A stretch of DNA of 64,000 bases from Sphaerosporella brunnea. Taxonomy: Eukaryota > Ascomycota > Pezizomycetes > Pezizales > Pyronemataceae. Each line of letters begins with the position of its first letter. Position 1 is the stretch's first letter. The stretch covers positions 1 through 64,000 of the forward strand of contig VXIS01000141.1 in NCBI GenBank assembly GCA_008704415.1, written 5' to 3'. The position numbers were made by a program, and so were the translations under genes. Positions 53,901 to 64,000 of the stretch are shown in pieces. The notes under the pieces were generated by a model. That model ran no database searches. It saw only the letters and a list, made by a program, of their open reading frames with translations, and had not been told where the DNA came from.

Positions 53901-54646
53901 AATGGGTTGTTTCGCATTCGGTTTCGATTGCGCAGATCTTCCAATTCCTTCCTCAGGGGTTGAACTATGGCCTCGGAGTCGACAGCGTGACCATGCATTC
54001 GCTTCAACCTTATGATACAAGATTGACGAAGGGCTACATCACTACTTTGGCTCTTGCGTTCATTCCCAGTCAACTGTTCGATGAGCTTGACCTCCAGCGT
54101 CGCACCCCTGGTTCTAAGCTGCTGAACAACCCCGAGTCGTCGGTTCACACGCTCATGGGCCTCCTGGACCCGACCATTCCTCTCCGTGCCAGCGCTGATG
54201 AGGCGTCTGGTAATGCAAACGGTCAGCTCGCGGGTGGTGGAAGTTCGTGGTCGGATGGCACCTCTAACGAGTCTAATGGTTCGGGCTCTGGATCTCCCAT
54301 CGATAACAAGTCTGGCTCGATCTCTACCAAGACTGTTGGCATTGGTGCAGGTGTTGTTATGGGCGCTTTTGCTTACGGAGGCGCGATGTTCTTTGTCGCC
54401 AGACGTTACAGACAGAGACGCAGCAGGCACAGCCGTACCGCCTCCATTCCCGGAGCTATGCCTCCTGGCGGACCTGCGATGGCTGAGAATTCAATGACTG
54501 GAGCTGCTATGATGCAGGGCGCTAGAGTCACTTACGGCACGTACGGAACTGCGGACAGAGCAAGCAAGGGGAGCGGAGGCAAGGTCAGCGCAAGGGGCCC
54601 TATCTCAGGACCCGTGATGGCCGTTAACTCGCTGGGTTGGAGTTAA
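50926..54646 (+). CDS. msb2: Msb2-type signalling mucin
   Basis: Exons 50926-51307 and 51360-54646 (1222 aa). Msb2 is a plasma-membrane sensor upstream of Cdc42 and the filamentation or HOG MAP-kinase pathways. A signal peptide (MRAPNLAFTIALPVLSSLAP) is followed by dibasic sites LERR and HIKRQ that a Kex2-like protease could cut. About 800 residues are Ser/Thr/Pro-rich mucin, with ISSISS runs from a 9-bp repeat and a duplicated 129-residue block. The Hkr1-Msb2 homology domain is at about 950-1065 (LNYQWVVSHSVSIAQIFQFL, LPQGLNYGLGVDSVTMHSLQ, YDTRLTKGYITTLALAFIPS). One membrane helix (GIGAGVVMGAFAYGGAMFFV) and a basic tail (RRYRQRRSRHSR, about 80 residues) end the protein. Intron 52 bp. Confidence 0.93.
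51928..51990 (+). repeat. 9-bp tandem repeat (ATTTCCTCC) in the msb2 mucin region
   Basis: About six copies of ATTTCCTCC encode Ile-Ser-Ser units. Copy number should vary between strains. Confidence 0.85.
52270..52898 (+). repeat. 387-bp direct duplication inside the msb2 mucin region
   Basis: The block 52270-52511 recurs at about 52657-52898 with a constant offset of 387 bp (129 codons). Both copies read GNIVSDV, AVPSLPDVTSVVPSI, DHTSIPDPVSDVT and SKGLLGGLNSDLEGIASDVT with a handful of substitutions. The offset is a multiple of three, so the frame is kept. Confidence 0.9.
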
Positions 54647-55392
54647 ATTTTGGGTCGGATTGCCTGGAAGGATTTCGTTGTCTTGATTTAGAGGAAGAGC
54701 ACCATCGTGTTTAAAACCTTCACCATGTTTCTGTTCGCCCGACGTATCTATAGCCCTATTCTATCACCCCCCCTTTTTTTTTACTTCTTGATCGTCAAAT
54801 CTATGATTTGGCGCCATTATTATCTAGTTCTTTTTTTTTCTTTCCTTTTGTGGTTCCCCTTTTGGTTTTTTTCTTGTTGGGTTTTTTTTCTATACCTTGT
54901 AGCTGGCTGAAGCTGAAAAAAGCTATTGTACTTAAGCCTGTTGCTAACTTTCGATGGCCATTTTTTTTTTTTTCTACTGGTTCCTTAACTTCGTGTGTAC
55001 TGAAACGGCGTTGGATATCCCGTGTCGTTTTTTTTTTTTTTTGATTCGTCCAAAACCTGCCATTACACCACCTTTTTTTTTTTTTTTTTTTTTTTTTCGC
55101 TCACGGTTTGGATGTTCCCTTGTTGATGATTGGTATGTGAAGAGGTGTAGGATTAGTAGGTTGTTGTTATTGTTGTACTTGGTGGTGGTGGGGGTGGTCC
55201 TGTTGCTGTTGCAGCGGGAAGATGCATGGAACTCCATGGAGTGAGTGGAATGGAATGAAGTGAAACAACAACTCCCCAACTCTCGTGATGTAGGCAAAAC
55301 ATTGAATATCACTCGTACATATATAGAATTGTGCCCTGAGCCGTATATATAGATATCATCAGCAACAACACCATCGCTGGCTGGACACTCGC
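54647..55392. other. T-rich msb2 3' region
   Basis: Highly T-rich on the plus strand from about 54760 to 55100 with several T10-T25 runs. This should be the msb2 3' UTR and terminator. The right part near 55390 leads to a small ORF. No gene seen. Confidence 0.6.
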
Positions 55393-55725
55393 ATGATGCA
55401 TTCCCTACGCAGAAAAAATACAGCTGATGATGAAATGCTTGTGCGCCTGGAAGCACAGATCGTAGAGCTTGATAAGCGCGCGGATCGGGTGTTTTGGGCT
55501 GTTGCTGAGCGGACGGCTACGCGGCTGCAGGTGAAGGCGGTGAAGAAGGAGCTGAAGCGAGTGGTCAAGGCTGTTGAGGAAGCGTGGGAACGGCAGGGAC
55601 GGGAGGAGGAGGATTTGGGGAGGAGGATGGCGTGGCGGAAGAGGGTGAGGCAGGTTAGATGGATTGCCGATGTGGTGGGTGATGCGGAGGAGGGGTTGAA
55701 GGTGGGGTCATGTCATGCAGCTTGA
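55393..55725 (+). CDS. Small charged coiled-coil ORF, hypothetical
   Basis: 110 codons from ATG at 55393 (a second ATG follows at once). The sequence is rich in Lys, Arg and Glu with heptad-like spacing (MLVRLEAQIVELDKRADRVF, then VKAVKKELKRVVKAVEEAWE), so a coiled coil is likely. I recognise no family. It ends only about 90 bp before the stop of the convergent membrane-protein gene. The absence of low-complexity texture inside and the long helical frame make it a fair candidate for a real small gene, but chance is not excluded. Confidence 0.4.
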   Translation: MMHSLRRKNTADDEMLVRLEAQIVELDKRADRVFWAVAERTATRLQVKAVKKELKRVVKAVEEAWERQGREEEDLGRRMAWRKRVRQVRWIADVVGDAEEGLKVGSCHAA

Positions 55726-55778
55726 TTCTTTCAGAGAACATACGATGTTGTTCATAGGTCATCACCCATGTCTTTTTT

Positions 55779-55813
55779 TTGTCTTTTTTTTGTCTTTTTT
55801 TTTTTTTTTTTTT
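55779..55813 (+). repeat. Interrupted poly-T tract next to a stop codon
   Basis: On the minus strand the stop TGA of the membrane-protein gene is followed at once by a run of A and then A-rich GAC-interrupted blocks. It could be an A-rich 3' UTR start or an expanded tract. Confidence 0.8.
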
Positions 55814-56871
55814 CAACCCCTCCGTTTCCCACCGTATCCGTACCCTCCGCCACTCCCATTCCCGTTCCCGGGGAACCCATACCCAACCGGAATCCGAGTT
55901 GCCTTCTCGGCCGCGGCACCAATAATCCCACCATTCGCACCCCCGCCGTCTCTTCCCCGCATCCCAACCGTTACCCGTCGCAGCCTCCGCGGGACGTCAA
56001 CGCCTACGACCCACGCGTAGCACCCGACCGCACCCACTGCCGCAGATAGCACGCAGTAAAAAAGCGTATGGCCCGCGCCATGTCCACTGCTTCTCCCCCC
56101 CGACGGGAGATCGGGGCTCGGATACCAGCGCACGCGGAAACGCAGCGGGAGCGGGTCGCCGATGACTAGACGGGTGGCCGAGAGCGCGGGGGAGACCGAG
56201 TATGCCGCTGCTGAGTCGATCACCCCCGGGGAGCTCGCGGAGAGGTGCACAAGCAGGTTGAGGGATGTACTGATGTGGAGATGCGAGGATTCAAGTTTGC
56301 CGCTCAATGCAACGACTATTTACCCTTCTGTCAGCACCTGAGCCTCGGAAGAGATAGCGGAGGAGGATGAGGGAGGGGATATGTACTCAGAGGAACCCAC
56401 TCCTCACTAACGGTCTCATCCGTATCCGCTACTATCGTATCCCTCCCTCCCGCAGGCCGCGCACGCATCCGACACGAAAGCGGCGAGTCGTGGTGGACAT
56501 AGAACTCGAAGAGGTGGTATTGCTCATCGGTCACCGATTGAAGGGTACAATTCAGACCTTCTTCTTCGGCGAGATATTGCAGGTGTAGTGGCAGCCCAGT
56601 CTCGTTGCAGGTCGCGAAGGGTACGTATTGTAGCTTCCCGCTTTTGGGGTCTTGGATGTGTTCGCCCGTGTCTCTTGAATCTCGCGCTGATTATCAGTAG
56701 GTGCGGGAGGGAGAAGAGGGGAGGGGGGGGGGGGACACACATGTGCCGGTTTAGACATTCGATTGGGATTTTATCCCCTGGCACGTAGGATGGAGAGGGA
56801 GAGGCTGAGGAGGAACAAACAGCTTGTCGCAGGAGAAGGAATAGTAGCGTTGCATTGCTGAGGAGTCGCAT
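55813..56871 (-). CDS. Conserved secreted/type I membrane protein of unknown function
   Basis: Exons 56871-56741, 56673-56387, 56315-55813 (306 aa). It starts with a signal peptide (MRLLSNATLLFLLLRQAVCS). The lumenal part has a conserved-looking pattern: GDKIPIECLNR joined by splicing to HIDTGEHIQDPKSGKLQYVP, then FATCNETGLPLQY, LNCTLQSVTDEQYHLFEFYV and HHDSPLSCRMRARP, with several Cys and two N-glycosylation sites. VALSGKLESSHLHIST, SPGVIDSAAAYSVSP and VIGDPLPLRFRVRWYPSP follow. One membrane helix lies near the C-terminus (GHTLFYCVLSAAVGAVGCYA) before a basic, Gly/Tyr-rich cytosolic tail. I believe similar proteins are common in ascomycetes but know no function. Splice sites were chosen to keep this pattern continuous. 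Introns 67 and 71 bp. Confidence 0.78.
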
Positions 56872-58401
56872 GTTCGCAATTGGAGTTGGAAAAAGAACGG
56901 TGTTGATGCTGTGCTCAGGGGAACGTGTTGTGTTGCTATGCAGCCACGCCACACGTGGGAGACAATGGCTGTGCGTCATGGGGTGGCACTCGGGGTGGCA
57001 CGTGAGGAGGCGGAGGAAATGATTCCAAGGAAGCACCGACAATAATGTGCAGTTGCCATCATGGATGGTCTCGTCGCTTTGAACGTATCGAAAGGATTCA
57101 GCAGCGAGGATCAGGGCAGTTCGCCTGCCGTGGCTCCTACAGGCTGAGGCTGGGACAGTCATGCCGAACATCCCCGGGTTGTTTGAACTGCCCGTTCCAA
57201 GCGCAGCACAGAGAACGAAGCCGAGCAATACGGCGCCCGCTGTTCCGTCGCTACGGCCTTTCTTTCCCAGGCGCGCTGCGTTCGACAGCCATGCTGAGCA
57301 CACAGGGAGCCCAGATGCATGTACGCACGAGTAAGTATAGTACATCACCATGCGCCGTATGGCCACCAAGTATGCACGTCCAGCCCTGAAACGGCGTGGA
57401 ACGACCCGCACACCCTCCGCAGCTGTATTCCCGCACGGAGACAACCCCCAGCATCCATTCCCGTGATGCTGTCCGAGATCTAGAACGCACCAGCTGCAGG
57501 TCGGACGAAGAAGGGGAGGAAGAACACCACCTCCCAACTCCGAGTTCTCGGCCTCGGACAGATTGTTTTGCTTCCCCCCCGCCACGCCACGTCACGTCAC
57601 GTTGACTGAATGTGTTATACATGTATAGTACTAGTTATAGTACCGCTGCATGTCACGCTTCAGCACTCGGAGCAGGCAAGGCTTTCTTCGTTCCACCTCC
57701 TGCTGCTGCAGGCGGATATAAATATCCTTTCACATAGGTAACTACCTATCTGCTGCACAAAAGAAAAAAAGAAAAGAAAAAAAAAGCAAGACGGCGACTT
57801 CCACGTTGATTAAGGTGGTGACACAGGGCTGCGCCATGATGTATGCCGATCAAGAACGGAACGGTTCGAACGTTGGAACAAACAAAACACAACAAAAATA
57901 ACAAAATCTACCTGCAAGTCCTGATGCTGCGCATGTTGATTTGCGTAGTACCTGCAGATGTGGCTGGGCCCGGAGAACGATACGTGTGGTTAATCGGGGG
58001 GCCGTCGGGGTTTTTTTTTTTTTTTTTTTTTGATTGGGGGGCTGTACTCGCACACAGACGCAAATCAGCTGAAGCTACTCCAACAACAACACAACAACAC
58101 CAATTTCGAGGCTGAGAAAAGAAGGTTTTGACAAATCAGATATCCAATCCCAACGCATGCATGTAGCTGCGTAGGTAAGTAAGCCAAGATGCCGCCTCAA
58201 AAGTGACCTGCAGCAGGAGCTAGCGAGCCATGTGAAATCCTTCTCGTTCGATTGGCTTGAAGCCTTAAACTCTACGCTATTAATCTCCCCCCAGATTTCC
58301 CCATATCCCTTCGCCCCTTGCGTGGAATGTAAGCAAATCACGCGATCACTGCAAAAGAAAACATCTACATGTGTGCAACAACTCCACCAGACGCAACGGC
58401 G

Positions 58402-58442
<41 letters not shown>

Positions 58443-60007
58443 GTGGATGATCGAATGGCCCCGCCGTCAGCTTCTAGAAAAGGGGGAAGGAGATGATAGG
58501 CAAGTATGTATCTGTCCCCCGGCTGCAAAAATCCCAAGGACTTGGTTCGACGTCGGCGGCATCGAATCGCCCAAACGGGCCGCTGCGGTTATTCCGATGG
58601 CCACCGAGTTCCGGAGTGTCGCGATGTTCATTCTTATTAGTTGACCAAGCACCGCCAAACCGAGGCCTCCCAGCAGGGGCACATTTGGCAATTTTAGGTC
58701 TCAAAAGCCAGGGGTATTTTTTTTTTTTTGTTTTGTTTTTTGTTTTGTTTTTTGGGGCGTTGTGATTGAGGCCTTGTTGATGGTTACCAGTTTCTTCATG
58801 GACTCGCACTCATTCCAGTGGATCCTTACATGGCAAAGTTTTATCAACTTGTTAGCTACTCTAGATAAGCCGTTTCTTACCACATTTGGCAGGTTGGGGG
58901 GTGCAACTCCCCTACAAGACTCGATACACATTCAACAACCATTTTATTTTCACGACTTAAGAACGATACGTTTTAATGCGTCGCGGTTGTGGTGGGACGC
59001 GCACGTGGTGAAGTTGGGTACTAAAGTGCTAAAAATCGACGTCGTAGACGTCGAGATGCGTCCGCTGGTCGGCGCGCGCGGGTAGATAGATGATCTCGAT
59101 AAATAAAGTACCTACATCATACACCTCTCGCCGTGCACTTTTTCCCGTCCTTGATCTTGCTAGCGAAACGAAATCGCCCGGAAAGAGCTCTGACTGCATC
59201 GCGGTCAGACTTCGACAGCACGCGCAATGCGCACTTAATTCAGGCGTATCTATCGGTATACCTTGTACGAAAAAAGAAGAAAATTGACTGCCTAAATGAC
59301 GAGGGGAAAGCTCATCAAAACGAGCTAACTACCCGGGTACATACTGCCCCAAACCAGGCGCGGTGCAGTGAAACCTTCGAAAAAAAAAGGAATAAACGGA
59401 GTTGAAAAGGTCCTGCATGCAGCGCAGGCCGCAGTAGGTAGTATCATCTTTTAGATCTCGGTTGCGAGCTTGGTTATTCGCTGATATTATGGGGGAGAGT
59501 GCGCCCTTCGTGCGCACCCTCCTCGTGGCTCATGGCCCAGCAGCTTTCGAGTGACTCGAACAGTCCTATAAAGATGGAGTGCCTTGCTTTCGTGCTTCGC
59601 CTGCTTGCTCTACCAAGCAGCAACATCAAGCAGTCCATTCAGAAAGTTGTCCGAGGCGGATAACGCATGACAAAAAAAAAAAAAACATACCCATAGCAAT
59701 AACCCGTCCCTTGTCTCCCTCGTTAAGCAAGTAGTACAGCTCTCGCTACACGCCGCCGCCTGCCAGTTAACGCCAGACTATTGCCACTCGCCAAAAACCA
59801 ACAGAATGCTGCTCAATACGGCAGGGATCTCCAAGCTGAAAAGCGTCACGAGCTAAACAGAGACCTTTGGCTGACTGAAGATGTAGGCCATCCGCGGTGG
59901 TTGCTTGCCTAGAGAGCTTCAACAGACGCTCTCGAAGCGACGAGGAGTACATCCTGTCTGCCATAACTCGTCTTCCCATGCTGACTATGTTTTAGGACTT
60001 TGACTCG
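56872..60007. other. 3.1-kb gene-poor region
   Basis: No supported gene. Features are T/A homopolymers (about 58011-58031 T-run; 58402-58441 A-run of 40), A-rich DNA near 57740-57790, and a 107-codon frame at 58762-59085 with no recognisable domain. A 70-codon minus frame at 59767-59979 is likewise unassigned. The left 700 bp should hold the promoter of the membrane-protein gene. Confidence 0.45.
58402..58441 (+). repeat. Poly-A tract (40 nt)
   Basis: Uninterrupted A40 following CAACGGCG. It could be a microsatellite or the tail of a retroposed sequence; no flanking duplication was seen. Confidence 0.9.
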
Positions 60008-60031
60008 TTGATCGTGGCGGACCAGCCGTCG

Positions 60032-61947
60032 ATGAGGAAGAAGCCTGCCCGATCCAAATCTACAGACTCATTCAAGCTCCACTTGGGCTCTCAGGGTTCT
60101 GTCGTACCGGTAAAGATGCCACGACCGAGGCGCCAAGTGGGATCTCTCGCCCCATATGGAACTCGCTCTAGAAAAACTGACGCTTGGTAGGTGTACCGGC
60201 ACGATTTTGTTCGAAACATGCTTCGAACGATCGACCTTCCGAAGAAGTTCGAGCTCTCTGACGTCTGCCGGGTGTTATTACAGTTGTATGGCGGCCAGCG
60301 AATAGTCCAAGCAGCAGGCAACGGCAGCTATTCGGCCTCGTCGTCAGGACCGGCTGGATTTCGAAGGACTAATCCATATACCGTGTCAGGTCGACAAGGC
60401 TTCAAGCGGCCCCGGATACAAGGCCCTGGAGAGAACGATCTTGGGGAAGAAGATCCTGATGAAGAGCAGGAAAATAATGCGCCTTCCAACAAGGAGCCCG
60501 TGACGCAGGGTACTGATCCGCCGGTCAACTGTCCAATATTCGACAAGGCCAGTCGGGAAGGAAAGGAACGACACGCCTGTAAAGGGTTGAAATTTGTTTC
60601 CCAAAAAGCTGCCATGTATGAGCCTTCCAAGTTCTAGGTTCATGGGTTCTGGTCCTGATGTGTCGCAGTGATCACGCACATGTAACCCATCTGTCCTGCC
60701 CTATCTGCTACAGGAAAATCGATTCGGACGGCGACGGTCAACAACCTGTCGATTTTGGAAGGGTCTTCTTTGGCGATATGAAAAACTTGCGGTTTGTCAA
60801 AAACCAGTCGTCGGCGCTTAAAGCTGATCGTTCGCAGTTTCCATGTTCTTCGACACCACATAAAGGTCATCCCGTGCCGTGTGGGTGGCTGCACCAGGAC
60901 CAGCGGTCTGTTGAACGCATTCTCGCGGGAAAGCCATTGGAAATCACACTGGCCGGAGCACAGCGATCAAAAAAAGGTTAAGCCACTCCTCAACCAAGCT
61001 TGGAATAGAGGAGAAGCGTACCTCAGAGACGTACAACCCGCGTTGTACGAGCTGTATACCAAAGTGAGAAAGAGCCGAACTAGACAGGAGCTGGAAGACT
61101 GTCTCTACCACCACGGCCAAAAGGTATACGACTCAGAAACCGGAACAAACAGTAAGCGACCCCAACCTCCACGCACACAAATTATCTCTGACTTACTGGG
61201 GCTTCAGATATTGCACTCAATGACCGACTTCCGCCTGCGCAGTCGGTAGAAGCAAATAACGCAATCACTGCTATCCAACAGTTCCACTCGTCTGAGCCGG
61301 TCCATGGTCAGTTTGCTCCCGACCTCCAGGCCGCCATGCAAGGGTTTTCGTATCCGCCGGCCTTCGATGTCAATGGTATGGGTCCGCAGTTCCCGATGCC
61401 CGTCAGCATGACCAGCCATTTACGGGGACACGATGCATACATATCCCATGGACCTATCTCAATGTTCGTCCCCGTTTCGGGAAGCGGGTCCATGTCGTCA
61501 GCGATCTACCCTAGCCCAACTGAATATGGCCATCCCACCTTGAATCCGACCGGCGGGAGCTTCTCGGGAGTCAATTACTCGCCAACCACGCTCCGGTATT
61601 CTCCATTGTGCGACCTTGTCACCGATCTGTCGACACTGTTCAACCGAGCCGGTCGCGTGGAGCGTCTCGCGCTGCTTAAATCGCAACCCGAGTTTTTCCT
61701 CGCAATGCGAGACTTCGTCAACGAGAACGAGGGCGTGATTGAGAGCACGGGAATAACTGTCCCTCAAGCTGCCCCTCACTCAGTCAGTAATTGTAACTCC
61801 ATCAACCATCCACACCATGTTGGTAGCACTGACACTTGCGAAGTAACTGCAGACAGAACTTATGATGAGAGTGCGTGGACTAGCCCGGTGCTGCAACCAT
61901 TTTATCGACAGGACAACATCAATGTGCAGGAGCAGGAGTCTCTATGA
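60032..61947 (+). pseudogene. Fungal zinc-finger-like gene, probably damaged (in-frame TAG)
   Basis: The frame starting MRKKPARSKSTDSFKLHLGS runs to RKTDAW, meets a TAG at 60188-60190, and continues in the same frame as VYRHDFVRNMLRTIDLPKKF with ELSDVCRVLLQLYGG, which looks like one protein. Further on are VNCPIFDKASREGKERHACK and, after a likely 45-bp intron (about 60629-60672), DHAHVTHLSCPICYRK. These are Cys/His pairs of the kind seen in fungal C2H2-type proteins. A frame change is then needed to reach LLNQAWNRGEAYLRDVQPAL and LEDCLYHHGQKVYDSETGTN. A clean intron 61152-61207 joins to the last exon 61208-61947 (NIALNDRLPPAQ..., LCDLVTDLSTLFNRAGRVER near the end). The role is unknown; a transcription factor is possible. 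Stop read-through or an unseen intron are alternatives to decay. Confidence 0.45.
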
Positions 61948-62628
61948 CGATGTTGTATTTTCTCTAGGATTTTCCGTCATGAAAGAAGAAGAAGAAGAAG
62001 AAGAAGAAGAAGAAGAAGAAGAAGAAGACAGAAAAAAGGAAGATGACACTTGTATCGGCCGTAAGTCGGCGCGTAGGTAAAAGCGAAGGGTAAGGTTTTT
62101 TTGGTTTTTGTTTCCTGTTCGGTTCGTTGCGATGGCGGTTCTTGTTGATTGATTTACTGTTTTTGCGCCATCCACAGCTGTATAGCCGGTGAATAGGAAG
62201 GCTTTGAATAGAGTGAAGGATTCCCTTTCCGCAGAGAAGAGTGGTGTCTCTCGACCGCTCGAACAAGTAGCCAGGTTCACATTGATATCCGAAGTCTTGC
62301 TTTCTGAAACGAGACCCGTCTTTGTAATGCCCATGAACGCTGATCACGAGCTGAGCGGTAGAGCGGCTCATGCGTCAATCAGCACAAACCGTGTCACGTC
62401 GAGATGGCATGACGCTTCATGCACACAAGGCAGAGCTCAGTAGAGTAGAAATTAACACATGTATCGTTCGGCTCCGCGTCGGCGTATTCGTTGAGCTCCA
62501 AACCCACCAAGTGCTGAAGGAAGTGTGGCAATCCTCGCGGATAGAGCGGCTAGTTTGAAGCGGGCACACGCGCGGGCGGAAACGTGCAAAGTGGAGCTAA
62601 ATCAAAAATCAAAAAAAAAAAAAACGCG
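61948..62628. other. Intergenic region with a GAA microsatellite
   Basis: Contains an uninterrupted (GAA)n run of about 15 units (61985-62029) that reads as poly-Glu on plus and poly-Ser/Phe on minus, which explains the frames seen there. Otherwise 3' UTR and promoter DNA. Confidence 0.6.
61985..62029 (+). repeat. (GAA)n trinucleotide microsatellite
   Basis: About 15 uninterrupted GAA units just after the stop of the zinc-finger-like gene. Confidence 0.9.
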
Positions 62629-63980
62629 ATGTCTTTCAACGTCTTGGAATCAAGCAGCTTGTTGCGATCGACTCATATCAGAGTCACTATGCATGCCTTC
62701 AGAATGTCGTCTCGCTTCATGAGGCTGCTTGTAAAGGACGCAAGATCGCCCACCGCTTCACCCCGCAGATCGATATCCAATCATACAGCTTTTTCCGCAA
62801 CAGCAAAACATTCAGCAATGGCCGCACCCGGCCACCACTCTCAACGGAAGGGTCAACAGAACTCGAGGCCGCAAGGATCCAACAATAGCCTTCACCTCGA
62901 TGGTCACCGTTGCGATCGGCCGGACGTGAAAGCTTCCTACATCGACACCCATTGCCATCTGTTCACGACCATGAGCATGATGAAAGAGGTATCCACCGCC
63001 TTGCAGGAAATGCAGCGATAGTATGTGTCTGACAGAAAATGTCCTAGAAACTTGCGGACACTTCCATCGAACCTCATCGGGTTGACCTGCTTGCAAAACG
63101 TCTGTTTCCCAGCAATGTGAAGGCAGTCGTCGATATCCACTGCGATATCCCCATAGGACCCTACTATGAGCAAGCGGCCGCTTTGACAGAGTGGCCCGAA
63201 GATTTCAAGTACTAGTACGTTCCTCCACGGTGGTGGCAGCGGAGGTCGTGGCTGTGCTGACCAGCCAGCTTTGCCGCTGGTGCGCACCCACATGTAGCAA
63301 TGTCCTACACGGACGAAACGCACGCCAAATTCGTGGAGATAATGTCGCACCCAAACTGCGTAGCCTGGGGGGAATGCGGTCTCGACTTCTTCAAGAACAA
63401 GCCGTACACGCACGAGGCGCAACGAAAGGTGTTCATCCGACAAATCGAGGCTGCAGTATCGCTCCACAAACCAATTGTAATCCACACGCGAGAAGCCGAC
63501 GCTGCCACGCGTGAAGTGTTGGATGAACACATGCCGCGCGACCACGTTTTCCATGTTCATTGCTTCACCTCTTCAACAGAGCTCGGGAAATGGGTGTTGG
63601 AAACGTTCCCGAACTCGTTTATCGGCATCACTGGTGTTGTGTCGTATAAGCTTCCTCATGTGCAGGAGTTTATCCGGAGCGAGCAACTTCCGTTGAGCCG
63701 TATGTTGATGGAGACAGACTCGCCGTTCATGACGCCGAAGGGAATATACCCGTGGGCGAAACAGACAAGGCCGAGGGATGTGGCGAGGAGGAGGTTTGAG
63801 TTCTGCCATAGCGGTATGATACCATTTACGGCGGAGCTTGTGGCAGATTTGATCAACCAGGGGAGGGAGGCGAGAGGAGAGGCGGCGAGGACGGATGTCG
63901 ATGAGGTGTTGGAAGTTACGAGAAAAAATGCAGAAAGGGTCTATGGCATCCAGCTAGAAAACGGTGACGATGCGAGCTGA
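62629..63980 (+). CDS. TatD-family metal-dependent DNase
   Basis: Proposed exons 62629-62988, 63048-63214, 63269-63980 (412 aa). TatD proteins are TIM-barrel metal-dependent nucleases. Metal-site motifs appear in order: SYIDTHCHLF (H-x-H), VAWGECGLDFFKN (Glu), KPIVIHTREADA (His), HVFHVHCFTSS (His) and LMETDSPFMTPKG (Asp). The second joint gives DFKYYFAAGAHPHVAMSY, a good family match. The first joint is less certain: I used GTATCC at 62989 and CCTAG/AAA at 63048, because the later GTATGT at 63020 would create a stop. The N-terminal 90 residues are basic, Ser-rich and free of a fold, so a mitochondrial presequence is possible. Internal ATGs (for example MHAF, MSSRF) are alternative starts. Length exceeds the usual 270-330 because of this extension. 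Confidence 0.85.
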
Positions 63981-64000
63981 TGTTGTGTGGGATAGCTTCT

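Noticed and set aside
61964..62371. Minus-strand frames with poly-Phe or poly-Ser
   Set aside because: They are produced by the (GAA)n microsatellite.
1..64000. CRISPR arrays, bacterial operons, prophage or toxin-antitoxin systems
   Set aside because: The window is intron-containing fungal DNA. No regularly spaced repeats or bacterial-type gene strings were found.

Overview
The window looks like nuclear DNA of a filamentous ascomycete (Pezizomycotina). Most genes are cut by short introns of about 50-70 bp with GTRNGT-type donors, CTAAC/CTGAC-like branch sites and YAG acceptors. The proteins are fungal housekeeping and signalling families: condensin Smc2, RpL32, Ctk2, SmE, Mtr10, Nur1, Rad4, Set3, Afg1 and Msb2. 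I cannot fix the genus. I rebuilt the exon structures by hand. For every gene called with explicit exons the spliced length is a multiple of three and the joints restore family-conserved motifs.

Layout. 1-4710 is a transposon graveyard: a minus-strand LTR-retrotransposon gag remnant (608-1429) with a probable LTR, abutting a 5'-truncated tyrosine-recombinase retrotransposon of the Ngaro/DIRS type. The latter has RT/RNase H, then the recombinase, then a 3' block of split direct repeats. 5190-14480 holds an AN1 zinc-finger/ubiquitin-like protein (Cuz1 type), an acetate-transporter-family gene with a 259-bp hAT-type MITE inside its first intron, and a GDSG-motif serine-protease-like gene. 14482-28565 is a dense run of conserved genes: smc2 and rpl32 (divergent), a mitochondrial rhodanese, ctk2 and 5-formyltetrahydrofolate cyclo-ligase (divergent, with a 423-bp foldback element between them), SmE, and the importin mtr10. 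29067-46198 carries nur1, rad4, set3 and afg1, with long gene-poor stretches around set3. 46199-50925 is a long gene-poor region upstream of the signalling mucin msb2 (50926-54646). 55393-63980 holds a small coiled-coil ORF, a conserved type I membrane protein of unknown role, a damaged zinc-finger-like gene with an in-frame TAG, and a TatD-family nuclease.

The genes do not form a pathway cluster. Several are paired head-to-head and probably share promoters (smc2/rpl32, ctk2/MTHFS, SmE/mtr10). The main points of interest are the mobile and repeat structures: the Ngaro 3' end with B1-A2-B2 repeats, the intronic MITE with a perfect 8-bp target duplication, the hairpin element in a divergent promoter, and a 387-bp duplication inside the msb2 mucin domain. 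I found no clearly new biological system. I found no tRNA, rRNA, CRISPR or bacterial-type operon.
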